Of a stretch of 64,000 bases of DNA, positions 44,666 to 54,547 are shown in pieces. The DNA is from Streptomyces sp. HNM0574. Its GTDB lineage: Bacteria; Actinomycetota; Actinomycetes; Streptomycetales; Streptomycetaceae. The position numbers and the translations under genes are program-made. The notes beneath the pieces are model-generated. The model was not told the origin of the DNA, searched no databases, and saw only the letters and a list, made by a program, of their open reading frames with translations. The stretch covers positions 186,001-250,000 of the forward strand of contig NZ_JAASAH010000004.1 of assembly GCF_012726235.1 (NCBI RefSeq). Direction: 5' to 3'. Position 1 is the first letter of the stretch, and each line of letters opens with the position of its first letter.

Positions 44666-46375
44666 GTGACGGACACCCACACCACCCCCCACGCCCCCGT
44701 ACCCCCGCCGCGCGCCCCGCGCGCTCCCCGGGACCCCGCCCGCCGCACCGTCGTCGCGGCGACCGCCGCCACCGCCGCGCTGCTGCCGCTCGGCGCCGCT
44801 TCCACCGCGCGGGCGGCGACGTCCGGGCAGGCCGCCGCGGCGGGCGAGACCGCGTTCCTGCACGGCGTCGCCTCCGGCGATCCGCTGCCCGACGGCGTCC
44901 TGCTGTGGACCCGGGTCACCCCGTCCCCCGAGGCGACCCCCGGCTCCGGCAAGGGCGCGCCGCTCGCGGTCACGTGGGAAGTCGCCGAGGACGCGTCCTT
45001 CGACGCCGTCACGGCCCGCGGCACCGTCACCGCGAAGCCGGAGGGCGACCACACCGTCAAGGCGGACGTGCGCGGGCTGGCCCCGGACACCGCCTACTGG
45101 TTCCGCTTCACCGCGGCCGGGGTCACGTCACCGGCGGGCCGCACCCGTACGGCACCGGCGCCGGACGCTCCGGTCGAGGGCCTCCGCTTCGGCGTCGCCT
45201 CCTGCTCCAACTACGAGGGCGGGTACTTCAGCGCCTACCGGCACCTGGCCGCGCGCACGGACCTGACCGCGGTGCTGCACGTCGGCGACTACCTCTACGA
45301 GTACGGGCACGGCGAGTACCCGCTGGAGGACGACGTCGTCCGCACCGTCCGGCCCGAGCACGAGATCGTCACGCTCGCCGACTACCGCGCCCGGCACGGG
45401 CACTACAAGCAGGACACCGACCTGCGCGCGCTGCACGCGGCGCACCCCGTGATCGCCATGTGGGACGACCACGAGTTCGCCGACAACGCCTGGTCGGGCG
45501 GCGCCGGCAACCACGCGCCCGAGGAGGAGGGCGACTGGGCGGCGCGCGTACAGGCCGCGAAGCGGGCCTACTTCGAGTGGATGCCGGTGCGTCCCTCCGT
45601 GTCCGGCACCACCTACCGCAGGCTCCGCTTCGGCGCCCTCGCCGATCTGCACCTGCTCGACCTGCGCAGCTTCCGCGACGAGCAGCCGGACTTCGGGGAC
45701 GGCGGCGAGATCGACGACCCCGCGCGCACCCTGACCGGGCGGAAGCAGCTGGACTGGCTCAAGTCCGGGCTGTCCGCCTCGGGTCCGCAGTGGCGGATGG
45801 TCGGCACCTCGGTGATGATCTCGCCGATGGCCTTCGGCTCCGTCCCCGCCGACATCCTCGGCCCGCTCGCCGAGCTGCTGAACATCCCCCGCGAGGGGCT
45901 GGCCGTCAACCTCGACCAGTGGGACGGCTACACCGACGACCGCCGCGAACTCCTCACGCACCTGCGGGACAACGGCATCCGGGACACCGTCTTCCTCACC
46001 GGCGACATCCACATGGCCTTCGCCAACGAGGTACCGGTGAAGGCCGCCGCGTACCCGCGCGAGGAGCCCGTCGCCACGGAGTTCGTCGTCACGTCCGTCA
46101 CCTCGGACAACGTGGACGACATCCTGCGCGTCGCCCCGGACACCGTCTCCGGCGCCGCCGAGGCCGCCATCCGGGCCGCCAACCGGCACGTGCGCTGGCT
46201 GGACATGGACTCGCACGGCTTCGGGCTGCTCGACCTCACCGCCGAACGGGCACAGATGGACTACTACGTCATCTCCGACAAGAAGGACCCGCAGGCGACC
46301 GCCGAGGTCCGGCGCTCGTACCGCACGCTCTCCGGCAGCCAGCGTCTCGAACGCGCGGACCAGCCCGTACCCTGA
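44666..46375 (+). CDS. phoD: Alkaline phosphatase PhoD, Tat-exported
   Basis: A 569-residue PhoD-family alkaline phosphatase/phosphodiesterase. The N-terminus has a twin-arginine signal ([19 protein letters not shown], cleavage after ARA near residue 47), so it is exported folded by the Tat system. The N-terminal Ig-like domain of the family ([20 protein letters not shown]) precedes the metallophosphatase with the metal ligands in [32 protein letters not shown] and [12 protein letters not shown] 44666 was chosen over an upstream ATG (44618) because it gives a normal Tat signal and a fitting -10 box. PhoD scavenges phosphate from esters and teichoic acids; a PHO-box candidate lies upstream. 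A kinase gene follows after 5 bp. Confidence 0.95.
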   Translation: MTDTHTTPHAPVPPPRAPRAPRDPARRTVVAATAATAALLPLGAASTARAATSGQAAAAGETAFLHGVASGDPLPDGVLLWTRVTPSPEATPGSGKGAPLAVTWEVAEDASFDAVTARGTVTAKPEGDHTVKADVRGLAPDTAYWFRFTAAGVTSPAGRTRTAPAPDAPVEGLRFGVASCSNYEGGYFSAYRHLAARTDLTAVLHVGDYLYEYGHGEYPLEDDVVRTVRPEHEIVTLADYRARHGHYKQDTDLRALHAAHPVIAMWDDHEFADNAWSGGAGNHAPEEEGDWAARVQAAKRAYFEWMPVRPSVSGTTYRRLRFGALADLHLLDLRSFRDEQPDFGDGGEIDDPARTLTGRKQLDWLKSGLSASGPQWRMVGTSVMISPMAFGSVPADILGPLAELLNIPREGLAVNLDQWDGYTDDRRELLTHLRDNGIRDTVFLTGDIHMAFANEVPVKAAAYPREEPVATEFVVTSVTSDNVDDILRVAPDTVSGAAEAAIRAANRHVRWLDMDSHGFGLLDLTAERAQMDYYVISDKKDPQATAEVRRSYRTLSGSQRLERADQPVP

Positions 46376-46380
46376 GCCCC

Positions 46381-48060
46381 ATGGCTGGGGGCAGTGAGGG
46401 ACAGATCGTCGACGGCCGCTTCGAGCTGCTGGAGCAGCTCGGCAGAGGCGGCATGGGCACGGTGTGGCGCGCGCGGGACACGGCGCTGCACCGGGACGTC
46501 GCGCTGAAGGAGGTACGGCCCACCGACCCGGAACTCGGCCGGGACGGCTCCGGGGAGTCCGAGGGCTCGCGCATGCTGCGGGAACGCGTGCTGCGCGAGG
46601 CCCGCGCGCTGGCCCGGCTCAGCAGCGACCCGCACGTGGTGACGATCCACCACATCGTGGACGAACGCCCGTACCCGTGGCTGGTGATGGAGCTGCTGCC
46701 GGGCAGCACCCTCCAGGACCGTTTGCGGGAGGGACCGATCCCGCCGCGCGAGGCCGCGCGCACCGGCCTGGAGGTGCTCTCCGCGCTGCGCACGGCGCAC
46801 GCGGCCGGCATCCAGCACCGGGACGTGAAGCCGGCCAACGTCCTGCTGCGCGCGGACGGTTCGGCCGTCCTCACCGACTTCGGGATCGCCGCACTCCAGG
46901 GCTCGACGACGCTGACCGCGACCGGCGACTTCCTCGGCTCCCCCGAGTTCATGGCACCGGAGCGGATCCGGGGCCGGGACGAGGACCCGTCGGCCGACCT
47001 GTGGTCCCTCGGCATGACGCTGTACGTCTGCACCGAGGGCCACAGCCCGCTGCGCCGCGGGACGAGCCTGGCGACGCTGGCCGCCGTCCTCGACGAGCCG
47101 CTGCCCCCGCCGGTCCGCAGCGGCGAACTGACGCCCGTGCTCCAGGCGTTGCTCGTACGCGACCGCGAACAGCGGCCGAGCGCCGAGGAGTTGCACCGGA
47201 TGCTCACCGCGGCCGCGGAGGGCCGCACCCCGCAGGCCGCCCCGGGCGCGTACTTCCCGACCCAGGACTCCGGCCGACCGCACGCCGTACCGGGCCCGCC
47301 GCCCGGCGCGTACGGCCCCGCCCCCGCACCGCACACCCCGCCCGCGCCCACCCCGCACGACGCCCAGCAACAGCCGTACGGCGGCGGGCCGACGGGGCCG
47401 ATGCCCGACGGCCGGAGCCGTCAGCCGGGCAACCGGGCGCTGGTGACGACGGCGGCGGTGCTCGCCGCCGCGCTGGTGGCCGGGGTGACGTACCTGCTGG
47501 CCACGCCCTCCGGCGGCACGGAGACCGGCGGCGCGGGCGGCGGAACCGTCAGCGCGCAGCCGGAGGAGACCCCGAAGTCCCCGGAGCAGCCCTCCCGGGA
47601 CCCGGAGGCCCCGCCGTCCGAAGGCGTCTCCGATCCGGAGCACCCCGAACGGCCGAAGGAGCGTCCCGGCGACGGCCCGGACAAGCCCGGCCCCGACCGG
47701 CCCGACCAGTCCGTGCGGGGCGAGCAGTACGTGAACTCCTGGGTCGCGCAGCTCGCCTCCGTGCCGAAGGCGGACGGGAAGGACGCGCGGGCCAGGCAGC
47801 AGGACGAGCTGGACAAGAAGGTGGACGGCGCGCGCTGGCTGGACAGCGACAAGTTCGCCTCGCTGCGCCCCGGTTACTGGTTCTTCTACCGTCCCGGCGG
47901 CTTCGGCGGCGGGAAGGCGGCGGCACGCTGGTGCGCCGAGCACGACATGCCCGGCGCCGACCAGTGCGTCGGCCGCTACCTCAGCCACGACAAGGCCGAC
48001 CGGGTCTACATCTGCGCCCCGGACAAGAGCCGCGGCACCGGCCGCTGCGAACGGGACTGA
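46381..48060 (+). CDS. Membrane-anchored Ser/Thr protein kinase
   Basis: A 559-residue Hanks-type kinase. The kinase domain (residues 12-275) has the glycine loop LGRGGMGTVW, Lys43 in VALKEV, HRDVKPANVLL near residue 145, DFGIAAL and the APE block PEFMAPERI. A Pro-rich linker leads to one helix (ALVTTAAVLAAALVAGVTYLL, about residues 352-372), a Pro/Asp/Glu linker and an extracellular domain with four Cys (WCAEHD, QCVGRY, YICAPD, GRCERD). No PASTA repeats are present. It starts at ATG 46381, 5 bp after phoD, so it is probably co-expressed with it. The signal sensed and its substrates are unknown. Confidence 0.93.
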   Translation: MAGGSEGQIVDGRFELLEQLGRGGMGTVWRARDTALHRDVALKEVRPTDPELGRDGSGESEGSRMLRERVLREARALARLSSDPHVVTIHHIVDERPYPWLVMELLPGSTLQDRLREGPIPPREAARTGLEVLSALRTAHAAGIQHRDVKPANVLLRADGSAVLTDFGIAALQGSTTLTATGDFLGSPEFMAPERIRGRDEDPSADLWSLGMTLYVCTEGHSPLRRGTSLATLAAVLDEPLPPPVRSGELTPVLQALLVRDREQRPSAEELHRMLTAAAEGRTPQAAPGAYFPTQDSGRPHAVPGPPPGAYGPAPAPHTPPAPTPHDAQQQPYGGGPTGPMPDGRSRQPGNRALVTTAAVLAAALVAGVTYLLATPSGGTETGGAGGGTVSAQPEETPKSPEQPSRDPEAPPSEGVSDPEHPERPKERPGDGPDKPGPDRPDQSVRGEQYVNSWVAQLASVPKADGKDARARQQDELDKKVDGARWLDSDKFASLRPGYWFFYRPGGFGGGKAAARWCAEHDMPGADQCVGRYLSHDKADRVYICAPDKSRGTGRCERD

Positions 48061-48082
48061 GCCCGCGGCGGGCTCAGTCCCG

Positions 48083-48106
48083 GCTCAGGGGCTCAGGGGC
48101 TCAGAG
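48083..48106. repeat. Short 8-bp tandem repeat
   Basis: GCTCAGGG occurs twice in tandem with a third, imperfect copy (GCTCAGAG) that runs into the stop codon of the convergent hydrolase gene. No function is evident. Confidence 0.5.
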
Positions 48107-48673
48107 GTCCGCGACGAAGTCGAGGGCGATCCGCCAGGCCGACTCGGCGCTCTCCGCGTCGTGGTCGTCCAGCCCGTCGTCGGTGAACAGGTGCCCGGCG
48201 CCCGCGTAGCGGAACACCTCGACGTCCGCGCCGGCCCGGCGCATCCGCAGGTACCAGGCGTTCAGCCAGTCGTGCGGCTCGTACGGGTCGGGGTCGGCGA
48301 CGTGCAGCTGGACGGGCAGGTCGTCGACGGCGGCGTCCTCGGCGATGTCCGAGGTGCCGTGCAGCAGGAGCAGGCCGCGGGCCCTGGTGTCGCCCAGCGC
48401 GAGGTTCTGCGCGATGGAACCGCCGAGCGAGAGGCCCGCGTAGACCAGGCCCCGCTCGGAGAGCGGCGCGGTCGCGGTGATGGCCCGCTTGAGGAGCTCG
48501 TCGCGGCCGATCTCGTCCTTCAGCTCCATTCCCGCCTCGACGGAGTCGGCGGTGCGGCCCTCGAACAGGTCGGGGGTGTGCACCTCGTGCCCGGCGGCGC
48601 GCAGCCGCTCGGCGGCGCTGTGGACGGCGGGTCGCAGCCCGTACACGGAGTGGAACAGAACGACGGTGGCCAC
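48101..48673 (-). CDS. Dienelactone hydrolase-like alpha/beta hydrolase
   Basis: A 190-residue alpha/beta hydrolase of the dienelactone hydrolase type, cytoplasmic. The nucleophile elbow is YAGLSLGGSIAQ, with Ser where classical dienelactone hydrolases have Cys. The acid is in VADPDPYEP and the His in YAGAGHLF near the end. The start GTG 48673 fits the family (VATVVLFHSVYGL) and has AGGGAAG upstream; an ATG at 48760 would add 29 residues without homology. It is divergent from the MscS gene. The substrate is not known. Confidence 0.9.
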   Translation of the reverse strand: MATVVLFHSVYGLRPAVHSAAERLRAAGHEVHTPDLFEGRTADSVEAGMELKDEIGRDELLKRAITATAPLSERGLVYAGLSLGGSIAQNLALGDTRARGLLLLHGTSDIAEDAAVDDLPVQLHVADPDPYEPHDWLNAWYLRMRRAGADVEVFRYAGAGHLFTDDGLDDHDAESAESAWRIALDFVADL

Positions 48674-48786
48674 GGTGTCACTTCCCTCACAGATCCTGCC
48701 CGCGTCCCTGGCCCAGGGCGGGGTCACCCCCATCGTGCCAGGTACCGTCAGCAGAACCATTTGTCCCCCCGAGGAGTCACCCCACG

Positions 48787-49887
48787 ATGGATCTGGAGAA
48801 AGTCCTGCGGCCGCTCATCGTCTTCGGCGGTGCGGCTGCCCTGGCATTTCTCATCGGCTGGGCCGTCGACCACCTGCTGAAGCGGATCGACGACCGGCAC
48901 CCCGAGACGCCCATGTGGGGGCTGCTCCGCCGGGGCCGGGTGCCGTTCCAGGCGGTCGTGTTCGTCGCCCTGCTGAACGGCTTCTACGACCAGACGCACA
49001 TCACCAGCGAGCACCAGGACACCGTCGACCTGTGGCTGCGGATCATACTGATCGGCGCCACGGCCTGGCTGGTGCTGCGGATCATCGCGGCCGTCGTGGA
49101 GACGTTCACGACGCGCTACGCGGGCGTCGCCGCCGACGCGGCACGTGCCCGCCGGGTCAAGACCCAACTCACGCTGATCCAGCGGCTGGTGACCACCGTC
49201 GTCGTGATCATCGCGGCCTCCGCGATGCTGCTCCAGTTCCCGGCGATGGAGAAGCTCGGCGCCTCGATGCTGGCCTCCGCCGGTGTGCTCGGCATCGTCG
49301 CCGGTGTGGCGGCCCAGTCGACGCTGGGGAACCTCTTCGCCGGGCTGTCCATCGCCTTCGGCGACATGGTGCGGATCGGCGACGAGGTCGTCGTGGACGG
49401 GGAGTTCGGCACCGTCGACGAGATCACCGTCTCCTACCTCGTCGTCCGCACCTGGGACGACCGGCGCGTGACGATGCCCGTCTCGTACTTCACCAGCAAG
49501 CCGTTCGAGAACTGGTCGCGCGGCGGCCCGCAGATGACCGGCACCGTCTACCTCCAGCTCGACCACAACACCCCGGTCGCCGCGCTGCGCGCCAAGACCG
49601 AGGAGCTGGTCCGGGCCAGCGACAGCTGGGACGGCCGCAGCTGGAGCCTCGTCGTCACCGACACCACCGCCAGCACCATCGAGGTCCGCGCCGCCGCCAC
49701 GGCCCGCACCTCGGACGACCTGTGGACGCTCCGCTGCGATCTGCGCGAGCAGCTGATCGCCTGGCTCCAGGCCGAGCACCCGTACGCCCTGCCCGGGCTG
49801 CGGGTCTCCTCGGCGGCCGCCTTCCCCGGCCAGGACGCCGACGGCGCCGCGGCCGTCCGCAAGCCCGCGGACGACAAGGTCCTCTGA
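48787..49887 (+). CDS. MscS-family mechanosensitive ion channel
   Basis: A 366-residue small-conductance mechanosensitive channel. Helices are VLRPLIVFGGAAALAFLIGW, the region QAVVFVALLNGFYD, WLRIILIGATAWLVLRIIAA, VVVIIAASAMLLQF and the pore-lining SAGVLGIVAGVAAQSTLGNLFAG, followed by the beta domain with FGDMVRIGDEVVVDGEFGTVDEI. Such channels release solutes on osmotic downshock. ATG 48787 is the obvious start (gene begins nine bases after a GAGG). Its end has a strong terminator shared with the convergent antiporter gene. Confidence 0.92.
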   Translation: MDLEKVLRPLIVFGGAAALAFLIGWAVDHLLKRIDDRHPETPMWGLLRRGRVPFQAVVFVALLNGFYDQTHITSEHQDTVDLWLRIILIGATAWLVLRIIAAVVETFTTRYAGVAADAARARRVKTQLTLIQRLVTTVVVIIAASAMLLQFPAMEKLGASMLASAGVLGIVAGVAAQSTLGNLFAGLSIAFGDMVRIGDEVVVDGEFGTVDEITVSYLVVRTWDDRRVTMPVSYFTSKPFENWSRGGPQMTGTVYLQLDHNTPVAALRAKTEELVRASDSWDGRSWSLVVTDTTASTIEVRAAATARTSDDLWTLRCDLREQLIAWLQAEHPYALPGLRVSSAAAFPGQDADGAAAVRKPADDKVL

Positions 49888-49894
49888 CGCCCGC

Positions 49895-49927
49895 GGGACG
49901 CCGGGCGGAGCCCCCGCCCGGCGTCCC
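49895..49927. terminator. Bidirectional terminator
   Basis: Perfect 14-bp arms GGGACGCCGGGCGG (49895-49908) and CCGCCCGGCGTCCC (49914-49927) with loop AGCCC, between convergent MscS and antiporter genes. Confidence 0.82.
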
Positions 49928-49941
49928 GTCCGGTCCCGGTC

Positions 49942-51534
49942 TCAGCCCCGGTAGCTGCGCAGGTCCAGCTGGTGCAGCACGCGGTCGCAGACCTCCGGGT
50001 CGACGCCCTGCTCGCTGCGCGCCGTCAGCACCTCGTGCCGCGCGGCCGAGAGCAGCTCGTTCTGCAGCCGGTGGATCTTCTTCAGCCGCGTCACCCGCTG
50101 CTTGTACGCCTCGTGCCGCTCCTCCTCGACGATGTCCGGGGAGATCCGCACCCCGACGTCGTAGGCGCGGCGGGCCAGCGCCTCGGAGATCTCGTCCGGC
50201 AGGTCCTCGTCCTGCTCGATCTCCCGCAGCCGCTTCTTGGTGGCCTTCGCGACGCGGAGCGCCAGCTGCCGCTCCATCTCCCGCTCGGCCGCGCTGTCGT
50301 GCCGTACGCGCAGCTTCTTCACCAGCCACGGCAGCGTCAGCCCCTGGAAGACGAGGGTGACGAGGACGACCGCGAAGGCGATGAAGAGGATCGCCTCCCG
50401 CTCGGGGAAGGGCTCGCCGCCGTCCACCGTGAGCGGGACGGCGATCGCCAGCGCGACCGAGGCCACCCCGCGCATCCCGGACCACCAGACCACGACGGTC
50501 TCCCGCCAGTTGACCGGGATGTCCTCGTCCAGGTCCTTCTTCCGGTGCAGCCGCTTCGCCAGCCACGCGGCCGGCAGCAGCCACAGCAGCCGGACGACCA
50601 CGACCGTGGCGACGACGGCCACAGCCGCCGGGAGCAGCTGCTGCCAGCGGTCGGCCACCGGGCCCATGACGACGGCCAGTTCGAGCCCGATCAGCCCGAA
50701 CGCGATACCGGTGACGAGGGTGTCGACGACCGACCAGAAGGTGTGCCCGGCCAGCCGCCCCTGCACGTCGTCGGCGTCGACGGCCCGGCTGGAGGACATG
50801 TACAGCGCGGTGGCCAGCACCGCCAGCACACCGGAGCCGTGCAGCTCCTCGGCCAGCACGTACGAGGCGAAGGGGACGAGCAGCGAGAGCCCCGTCTGGA
50901 GCGTCGCGTCACCGAGCACGGTGGCCAGCTTGTTCGCGCCCCAGCCGAGCGCGAGCCCGACGGCCACCGCGACGACGGCGGAGAGCACCAGCTGGCCGAC
51001 CGCGCCGGGGAAGGAGAAGCTGCCGGTCACGGCGGCGGCGACGGCGACGTGGTACAGCGTGATCGCCGTGACGTCGTTGAACAGCCCCTCGCCCTCCAGG
51101 ATGGAGACGAGCCGCCTGGGCAGTCCGATCTTCCCCGCGACGGAGGTGGCCGCGACCGGGTCGGGCGGCGCCACCAGCGCGCCGAGCGCCACCGCACCGG
51201 CGATGCCGAGCCCCGGCACCAGCGCGTTGGCGACCCCGGCGACGGCGGCCGTGGTCACGAAGACCAGCGCCACCGCCAGCAGGAAGATCGGCCGCTTGTT
51301 CGCCGCGAACTGCCGCCAGGAGGTGCGCTGCGTCGCCGCGTACAGCAGCGGCGGCAGCACCAGCGGCAGGATCAGCCCGGGCGGTATCTCGACGTTGGGG
51401 ACGAACGGGAGCAGGGCGAGCACCCCGCCGAAGATCGTCATCAGCACGGGCGAGGGCAGCCCGATCCGGTCCCCGAGGGGGACCATGACGACGGCGGCCA
51501 GCAGCAGAGCGAACAGAAGCGCGAGCTGGTCCAT
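49942..51534 (-). CDS. Na+/H+ (or K+/H+) antiporter, CPA1 family
   Basis: A 530-residue CPA1 antiporter of the Na_H_Exchanger type with about 12 helices. Key parts are LGALVAPPDPVAATSV, containing the DP pair of the ion path, EGEGLFNDVTAITLY with the conserved ND, and RGVASVALAIAVP. A cytoplasmic C-terminal domain (about residues 400-530) is rich in charged helices (ERQLALRVAKATKKRLREI), usual for this subfamily. ATG 51534 is the obvious start. It lies 3 bp after rluD, so they are one transcript. The ion cannot be told from sequence. Confidence 0.93.
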   Translation of the reverse strand: MDQLALLFALLLAAVVMVPLGDRIGLPSPVLMTIFGGVLALLPFVPNVEIPPGLILPLVLPPLLYAATQRTSWRQFAANKRPIFLLAVALVFVTTAAVAGVANALVPGLGIAGAVALGALVAPPDPVAATSVAGKIGLPRRLVSILEGEGLFNDVTAITLYHVAVAAAVTGSFSFPGAVGQLVLSAVVAVAVGLALGWGANKLATVLGDATLQTGLSLLVPFASYVLAEELHGSGVLAVLATALYMSSSRAVDADDVQGRLAGHTFWSVVDTLVTGIAFGLIGLELAVVMGPVADRWQQLLPAAVAVVATVVVVRLLWLLPAAWLAKRLHRKKDLDEDIPVNWRETVVVWWSGMRGVASVALAIAVPLTVDGGEPFPEREAILFIAFAVVLVTLVFQGLTLPWLVKKLRVRHDSAAEREMERQLALRVAKATKKRLREIEQDEDLPDEISEALARRAYDVGVRISPDIVEEERHEAYKQRVTRLKKIHRLQNELLSAARHEVLTARSEQGVDPEVCDRVLHQLDLRSYRG

Positions 51535-51537
51535 GGA

Positions 51538-52479
51538 TCAGGCGCTCTCCGCCCGCACTCTGTCCAGGGCGCGCTGGAGGTCCTCCGGGTACGCGCTCTC
51601 GAACTCGACGCGGCGCCCGTCCGAGGGGTGCTCGAAGGCGAGCGCCACCGCGTGCAGCCACTGGCGCTCCAGCCGCAGCCGCTTGGCCAGCGTCGGATCG
51701 GCCCCGTAGGTGAGGTCGCCGACGCAGGGGTGCCGGTGCGCGGACATGTGCACGCGGATCTGGTGCGTACGGCCCGTCTCCAGCTTGATGTCGAGCAGGC
51801 TCGCGGCGCGGAACGCCTCGACGAGGTCGTAGTGCGTGACGGACGGCTTGCCGTCGGCGGTGACCGCCCACTTGTAGTCGTGCTGCGGGTGCCGGCCGAC
51901 CGGCGCGTCGATGGTGCCGCTCAGCGGGTCCGGGTGGCCCTGGACCAGCGCGTGGTACTTCTTGTCGACCGTGCGCTCCCGGAACTGCTGCTTCAGCAGC
52001 GTGTACGCGCGCTCGGACTTGGCGACGACCATCAGCCCCGAGGTGCCGACGTCCAGCCGGTGCACGATGCCCTGCCGCTCGGCCGCGCCCGAGGTCGCGA
52101 TGGTGTACCCGGCGGCGGCCAGCCCGCCGATGACGGTGGGGCCCTGCCAGCCGGGGCTGGGGTGCGCGGCCACGCCGACGGGCTTCACGATGACGACGAT
52201 GTCCTCGTCGTCGTGCACGATCTCCATGCCCTCGACGGGCTCCGCCACGATCCGCACCGGCTCCGGTGGCGGGGGGAGTTCGACCTCCACCCAGGCTCCG
52301 CCGTGGACGCGCGTGGACTTTCCGGCCTCGGCGCCGTCCATCAGGACTTTGCCGCCCGCGGCCAGCTCGGCGGCCTTGGTGCGGGAGAAGCCGAACATCC
52401 GGGACAACGCGGCGTCGATGCGTTCCCCTTCGAGACTGTCCGGAACGGGCAAGGTGCGTGTTTCGGGAAGCGTGCTCAC
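51538..52479 (-). CDS. rluD: 23S rRNA pseudouridine synthase
   Basis: RluD-family pseudouridine synthase, 313 residues. An S4 RNA-binding domain ([24 protein letters not shown]) precedes the catalytic domain, where the nucleophilic Asp is in [17 protein letters not shown]. Other blocks: [10 protein letters not shown] pattern ([13 protein letters not shown]) and [15 protein letters not shown] 52479 starts the family ([13 protein letters not shown]). In streptomycetes it usually follows lspA; here a secreted protease gene on the opposite strand lies between. The exact uridines modified are taken from the family (helix 69 of 23S rRNA in E. coli). Confidence 0.94.
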   Translation of the reverse strand: MSTLPETRTLPVPDSLEGERIDAALSRMFGFSRTKAAELAAGGKVLMDGAEAGKSTRVHGGAWVEVELPPPPEPVRIVAEPVEGMEIVHDDEDIVVIVKPVGVAAHPSPGWQGPTVIGGLAAAGYTIATSGAAERQGIVHRLDVGTSGLMVVAKSERAYTLLKQQFRERTVDKKYHALVQGHPDPLSGTIDAPVGRHPQHDYKWAVTADGKPSVTHYDLVEAFRAASLLDIKLETGRTHQIRVHMSAHRHPCVGDLTYGADPTLAKRLRLERQWLHAVALAFEHPSDGRRVEFESAYPEDLQRALDRVRAESA

Positions 52480-52614
52480 CTGATCGAGTATGCCGGACGG
52501 CGCCCACACCGCTCTCACCCGCTCGGCCGACCGGCGACACGGCCCGGGGTGCGGCCCCCGGCCCGGCTGGCGAGGCTGTGACGTACCCAGGCGCCGAGTC
52601 GCGAGGGAGGCCGC

Positions 52615-53874
52615 ATGGCCGCAGCGCCCCACCGCCGGACCCATCGGATACGCAGCCGCGCGTACCGCACCCGCGGACGCGGGGCGAGCGCCCTGGCCTC
52701 GACGACCGCGCTCGCGACCGCCACCCTGATCGTGGTCCCGGTCAACACCGCGGCGGCCGCGGCGCACACCCCGCCGATGTCCGGGCCCTGCGCCGTCGAC
52801 CCGGGCCCCGGATTCGACGAGGGACCGCCCGCGTCGGACCTGGTCCACCCCGTCGGCCACAAGAAGGCCGCGATGATCATGGTCGACTTCCCCGACCTCC
52901 CGGCCTCCGCCGAGGCCGCCGACCGCTCCTCCTTCTTCGCCGACTACGGCCGCGCCCACCTGGACCGCGCCTCGTACGGCAAGTACCAGCTGGACCTGGA
53001 GGCCACCCCGAAGTGGATACGCATGCCCCGGCCCTGGTCCAGCTACGGAATCAGCCGGGGCAATCCCCCCGAGACGACCCGCGCCTACGTGCAGGACGCG
53101 CTCGACGCCGCACGCGAGCAGGCGGGCACCGACTTCGCGGGCACCGACGTCGTCTACGTCGTCGCCGACGAGAACGTCCCGGCCTCGCCCAGCGTCTCCC
53201 AGGCCAACGTCTTCACCGGCCTGCGCACCGGCGACCAGACCATCCACGGCGCCGCGCTCGTCTTCGGCCGGCACCAGGACTCGGCACTGTGGCAGCGCGG
53301 CAACTTCGTGCACGAGGGCCACCATCTCTACGGCCTGCCCGACCTGTACAACGTCTCCCGCGGCGCCACCGTCGAGTGGGCCGGAGGCTGGGACACCATG
53401 AGCATGGCCGGGATCTCCGACCTGCTCGGCTGGCACAAGTGGAAGCTCGGCTGGCTCGGCCGCGACCAGGTCAACTGCCTCGACTCCACCGGGACCGAGA
53501 CCCACCGCCTCGACCCCGTCGGCGGCAAGGACGGCGCCCGGATCACCGTCGCCCGCACCGGCCCCAGCCGCGCCGTCGTCGCCGAGGCCCGCACCCGCAC
53601 CGGCCTGGACGGCGAGATCTGCTCCGAGGGCGTCCTGCTCTACACGGTCGACTCCCGGGTGGCCACCGGCGAGGGCCCCGTACGCGTCGCCGACTCCCGG
53701 CCGCACAGCAAGGGCGGCGCCGCCTGCGGCGGCCGCGAACCCGCCGCCCTCGCCGAACTCGGCGACGCCCCCTTCCGCCCCGGCGAGAGCCACACCCTCC
53801 CGGGCGGCGTGACCGTACGCGTCATCGGCGGCACCCCGGACGGCGGCTACTCGATACGCGTCACCAAACGCTGA
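52615..53874 (+). CDS. Secreted M6-like metalloprotease
   Basis: A 419-residue exported protease with a positive, Arg-rich signal region (about 30 residues) and the hydrophobic segment [17 protein letters not shown], cleaved after about AAAAA (residue 47). The active site is [16 protein letters not shown], an HExxHxxGxxD zinc motif, and a Met-turn-like WDTMSMAG follows about 20 residues on. This is the M6 (immune inhibitor A) pattern. The C-terminal part (about residues 300-419) is a beta-rich domain. ATG 52615 has GAGGGAGG upstream. It is opposite to rluD and lspA. A perfect palindromic terminator ends it. Confidence 0.9.
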   Translation: MAAAPHRRTHRIRSRAYRTRGRGASALASTTALATATLIVVPVNTAAAAAHTPPMSGPCAVDPGPGFDEGPPASDLVHPVGHKKAAMIMVDFPDLPASAEAADRSSFFADYGRAHLDRASYGKYQLDLEATPKWIRMPRPWSSYGISRGNPPETTRAYVQDALDAAREQAGTDFAGTDVVYVVADENVPASPSVSQANVFTGLRTGDQTIHGAALVFGRHQDSALWQRGNFVHEGHHLYGLPDLYNVSRGATVEWAGGWDTMSMAGISDLLGWHKWKLGWLGRDQVNCLDSTGTETHRLDPVGGKDGARITVARTGPSRAVVAEARTRTGLDGEICSEGVLLYTVDSRVATGEGPVRVADSRPHSKGGAACGGREPAALAELGDAPFRPGESHTLPGGVTVRVIGGTPDGGYSIRVTKR

Positions 53875-53883
53875 ACCCGCACA

Positions 53884-53923
53884 CGTCGACGGCCGGGCCC
53901 CGCGCGGGGCCCGGCCGTCGACG
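53884..53923. terminator. 40-bp perfect palindrome, bidirectional terminator
   Basis: A 40-bp sequence equal to its own reverse complement (arms of 20 bp, 53884-53903 and 53904-53923). It lies 10 bases after the protease stop and 14 bases before the convergent lspA stop. Confidence 0.8.
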
Positions 53924-53937
53924 CTGCCGCTCTTGCT

Positions 53938-54513
53938 TCAGTCCTTGTGCACGGTGCCGTCCGGGTCCAGGCCCCGGAAGGAGAGGATCACGATGAGGAT
54001 GCCGCCGCACACGATCGCCGAGTCCGCGAGGTTGAACACCGCGAAGTGCGAGGGCGCGATGAAGTCGACCACCGCGCCGCGGAAGACGCCCGGCGAACGG
54101 AAGATCCGGTCCGTCAGGTTCCCCAGCGCCCCGCCGAGCAGCAGCCCCAGGGCCACCGCCCACGGCGCGCTGTAGAGCTTCCGCGCGATCCGCGCGATCA
54201 CCACGATCACCACGGCCGCGATCAGCGTCAGCACGATCGTCAGCGCCTCGCCGATCCCGAAGGCCGCGCCGCGGTTCCGGATGACGTCGAACTGGAGCAG
54301 CGTCCCGATCACCTGGATCGGCGCCCGGTGCTCCAGCTCGGCGACGACCAGCAGCTTCGTGCCCAGATCCAGCACGTAAGCGAGCGCGGCCACGCCGATG
54401 AGTACGGCGATCCGCCGCTTGCCTGCGGGGGTGGGCTCCTCCCCCGGCGTTTCGTCGGCCGCGTCCTTACCGGCTTCGTCCGGAGTATCGATCGCCCGCT
54501 CCACCTCAGTCAC
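53938..54513 (-). CDS. lspA: Lipoprotein signal peptidase
   Basis: Signal peptidase II, 191 residues, cuts the signal peptide of lipoproteins after Lgt has modified the Cys. Four helices follow a polar 30-residue N-terminus. The catalytic Asp pair is in GNLTDRIF and FNLADSAI, both family blocks; [11 protein letters not shown] is also conserved. The start is GTG 54513. It lies 34 bp after the DksA-type gene and on the same strand. Together with Lgt (6449-7453) it covers the first two steps of lipoprotein maturation. Confidence 0.95.
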   Translation of the reverse strand: MTEVERAIDTPDEAGKDAADETPGEEPTPAGKRRIAVLIGVAALAYVLDLGTKLLVVAELEHRAPIQVIGTLLQFDVIRNRGAAFGIGEALTIVLTLIAAVVIVVIARIARKLYSAPWAVALGLLLGGALGNLTDRIFRSPGVFRGAVVDFIAPSHFAVFNLADSAIVCGGILIVILSFRGLDPDGTVHKD

Positions 54514-54547
54514 ACGATGAGCCTACGACACCCGCCGGCACCCATCG

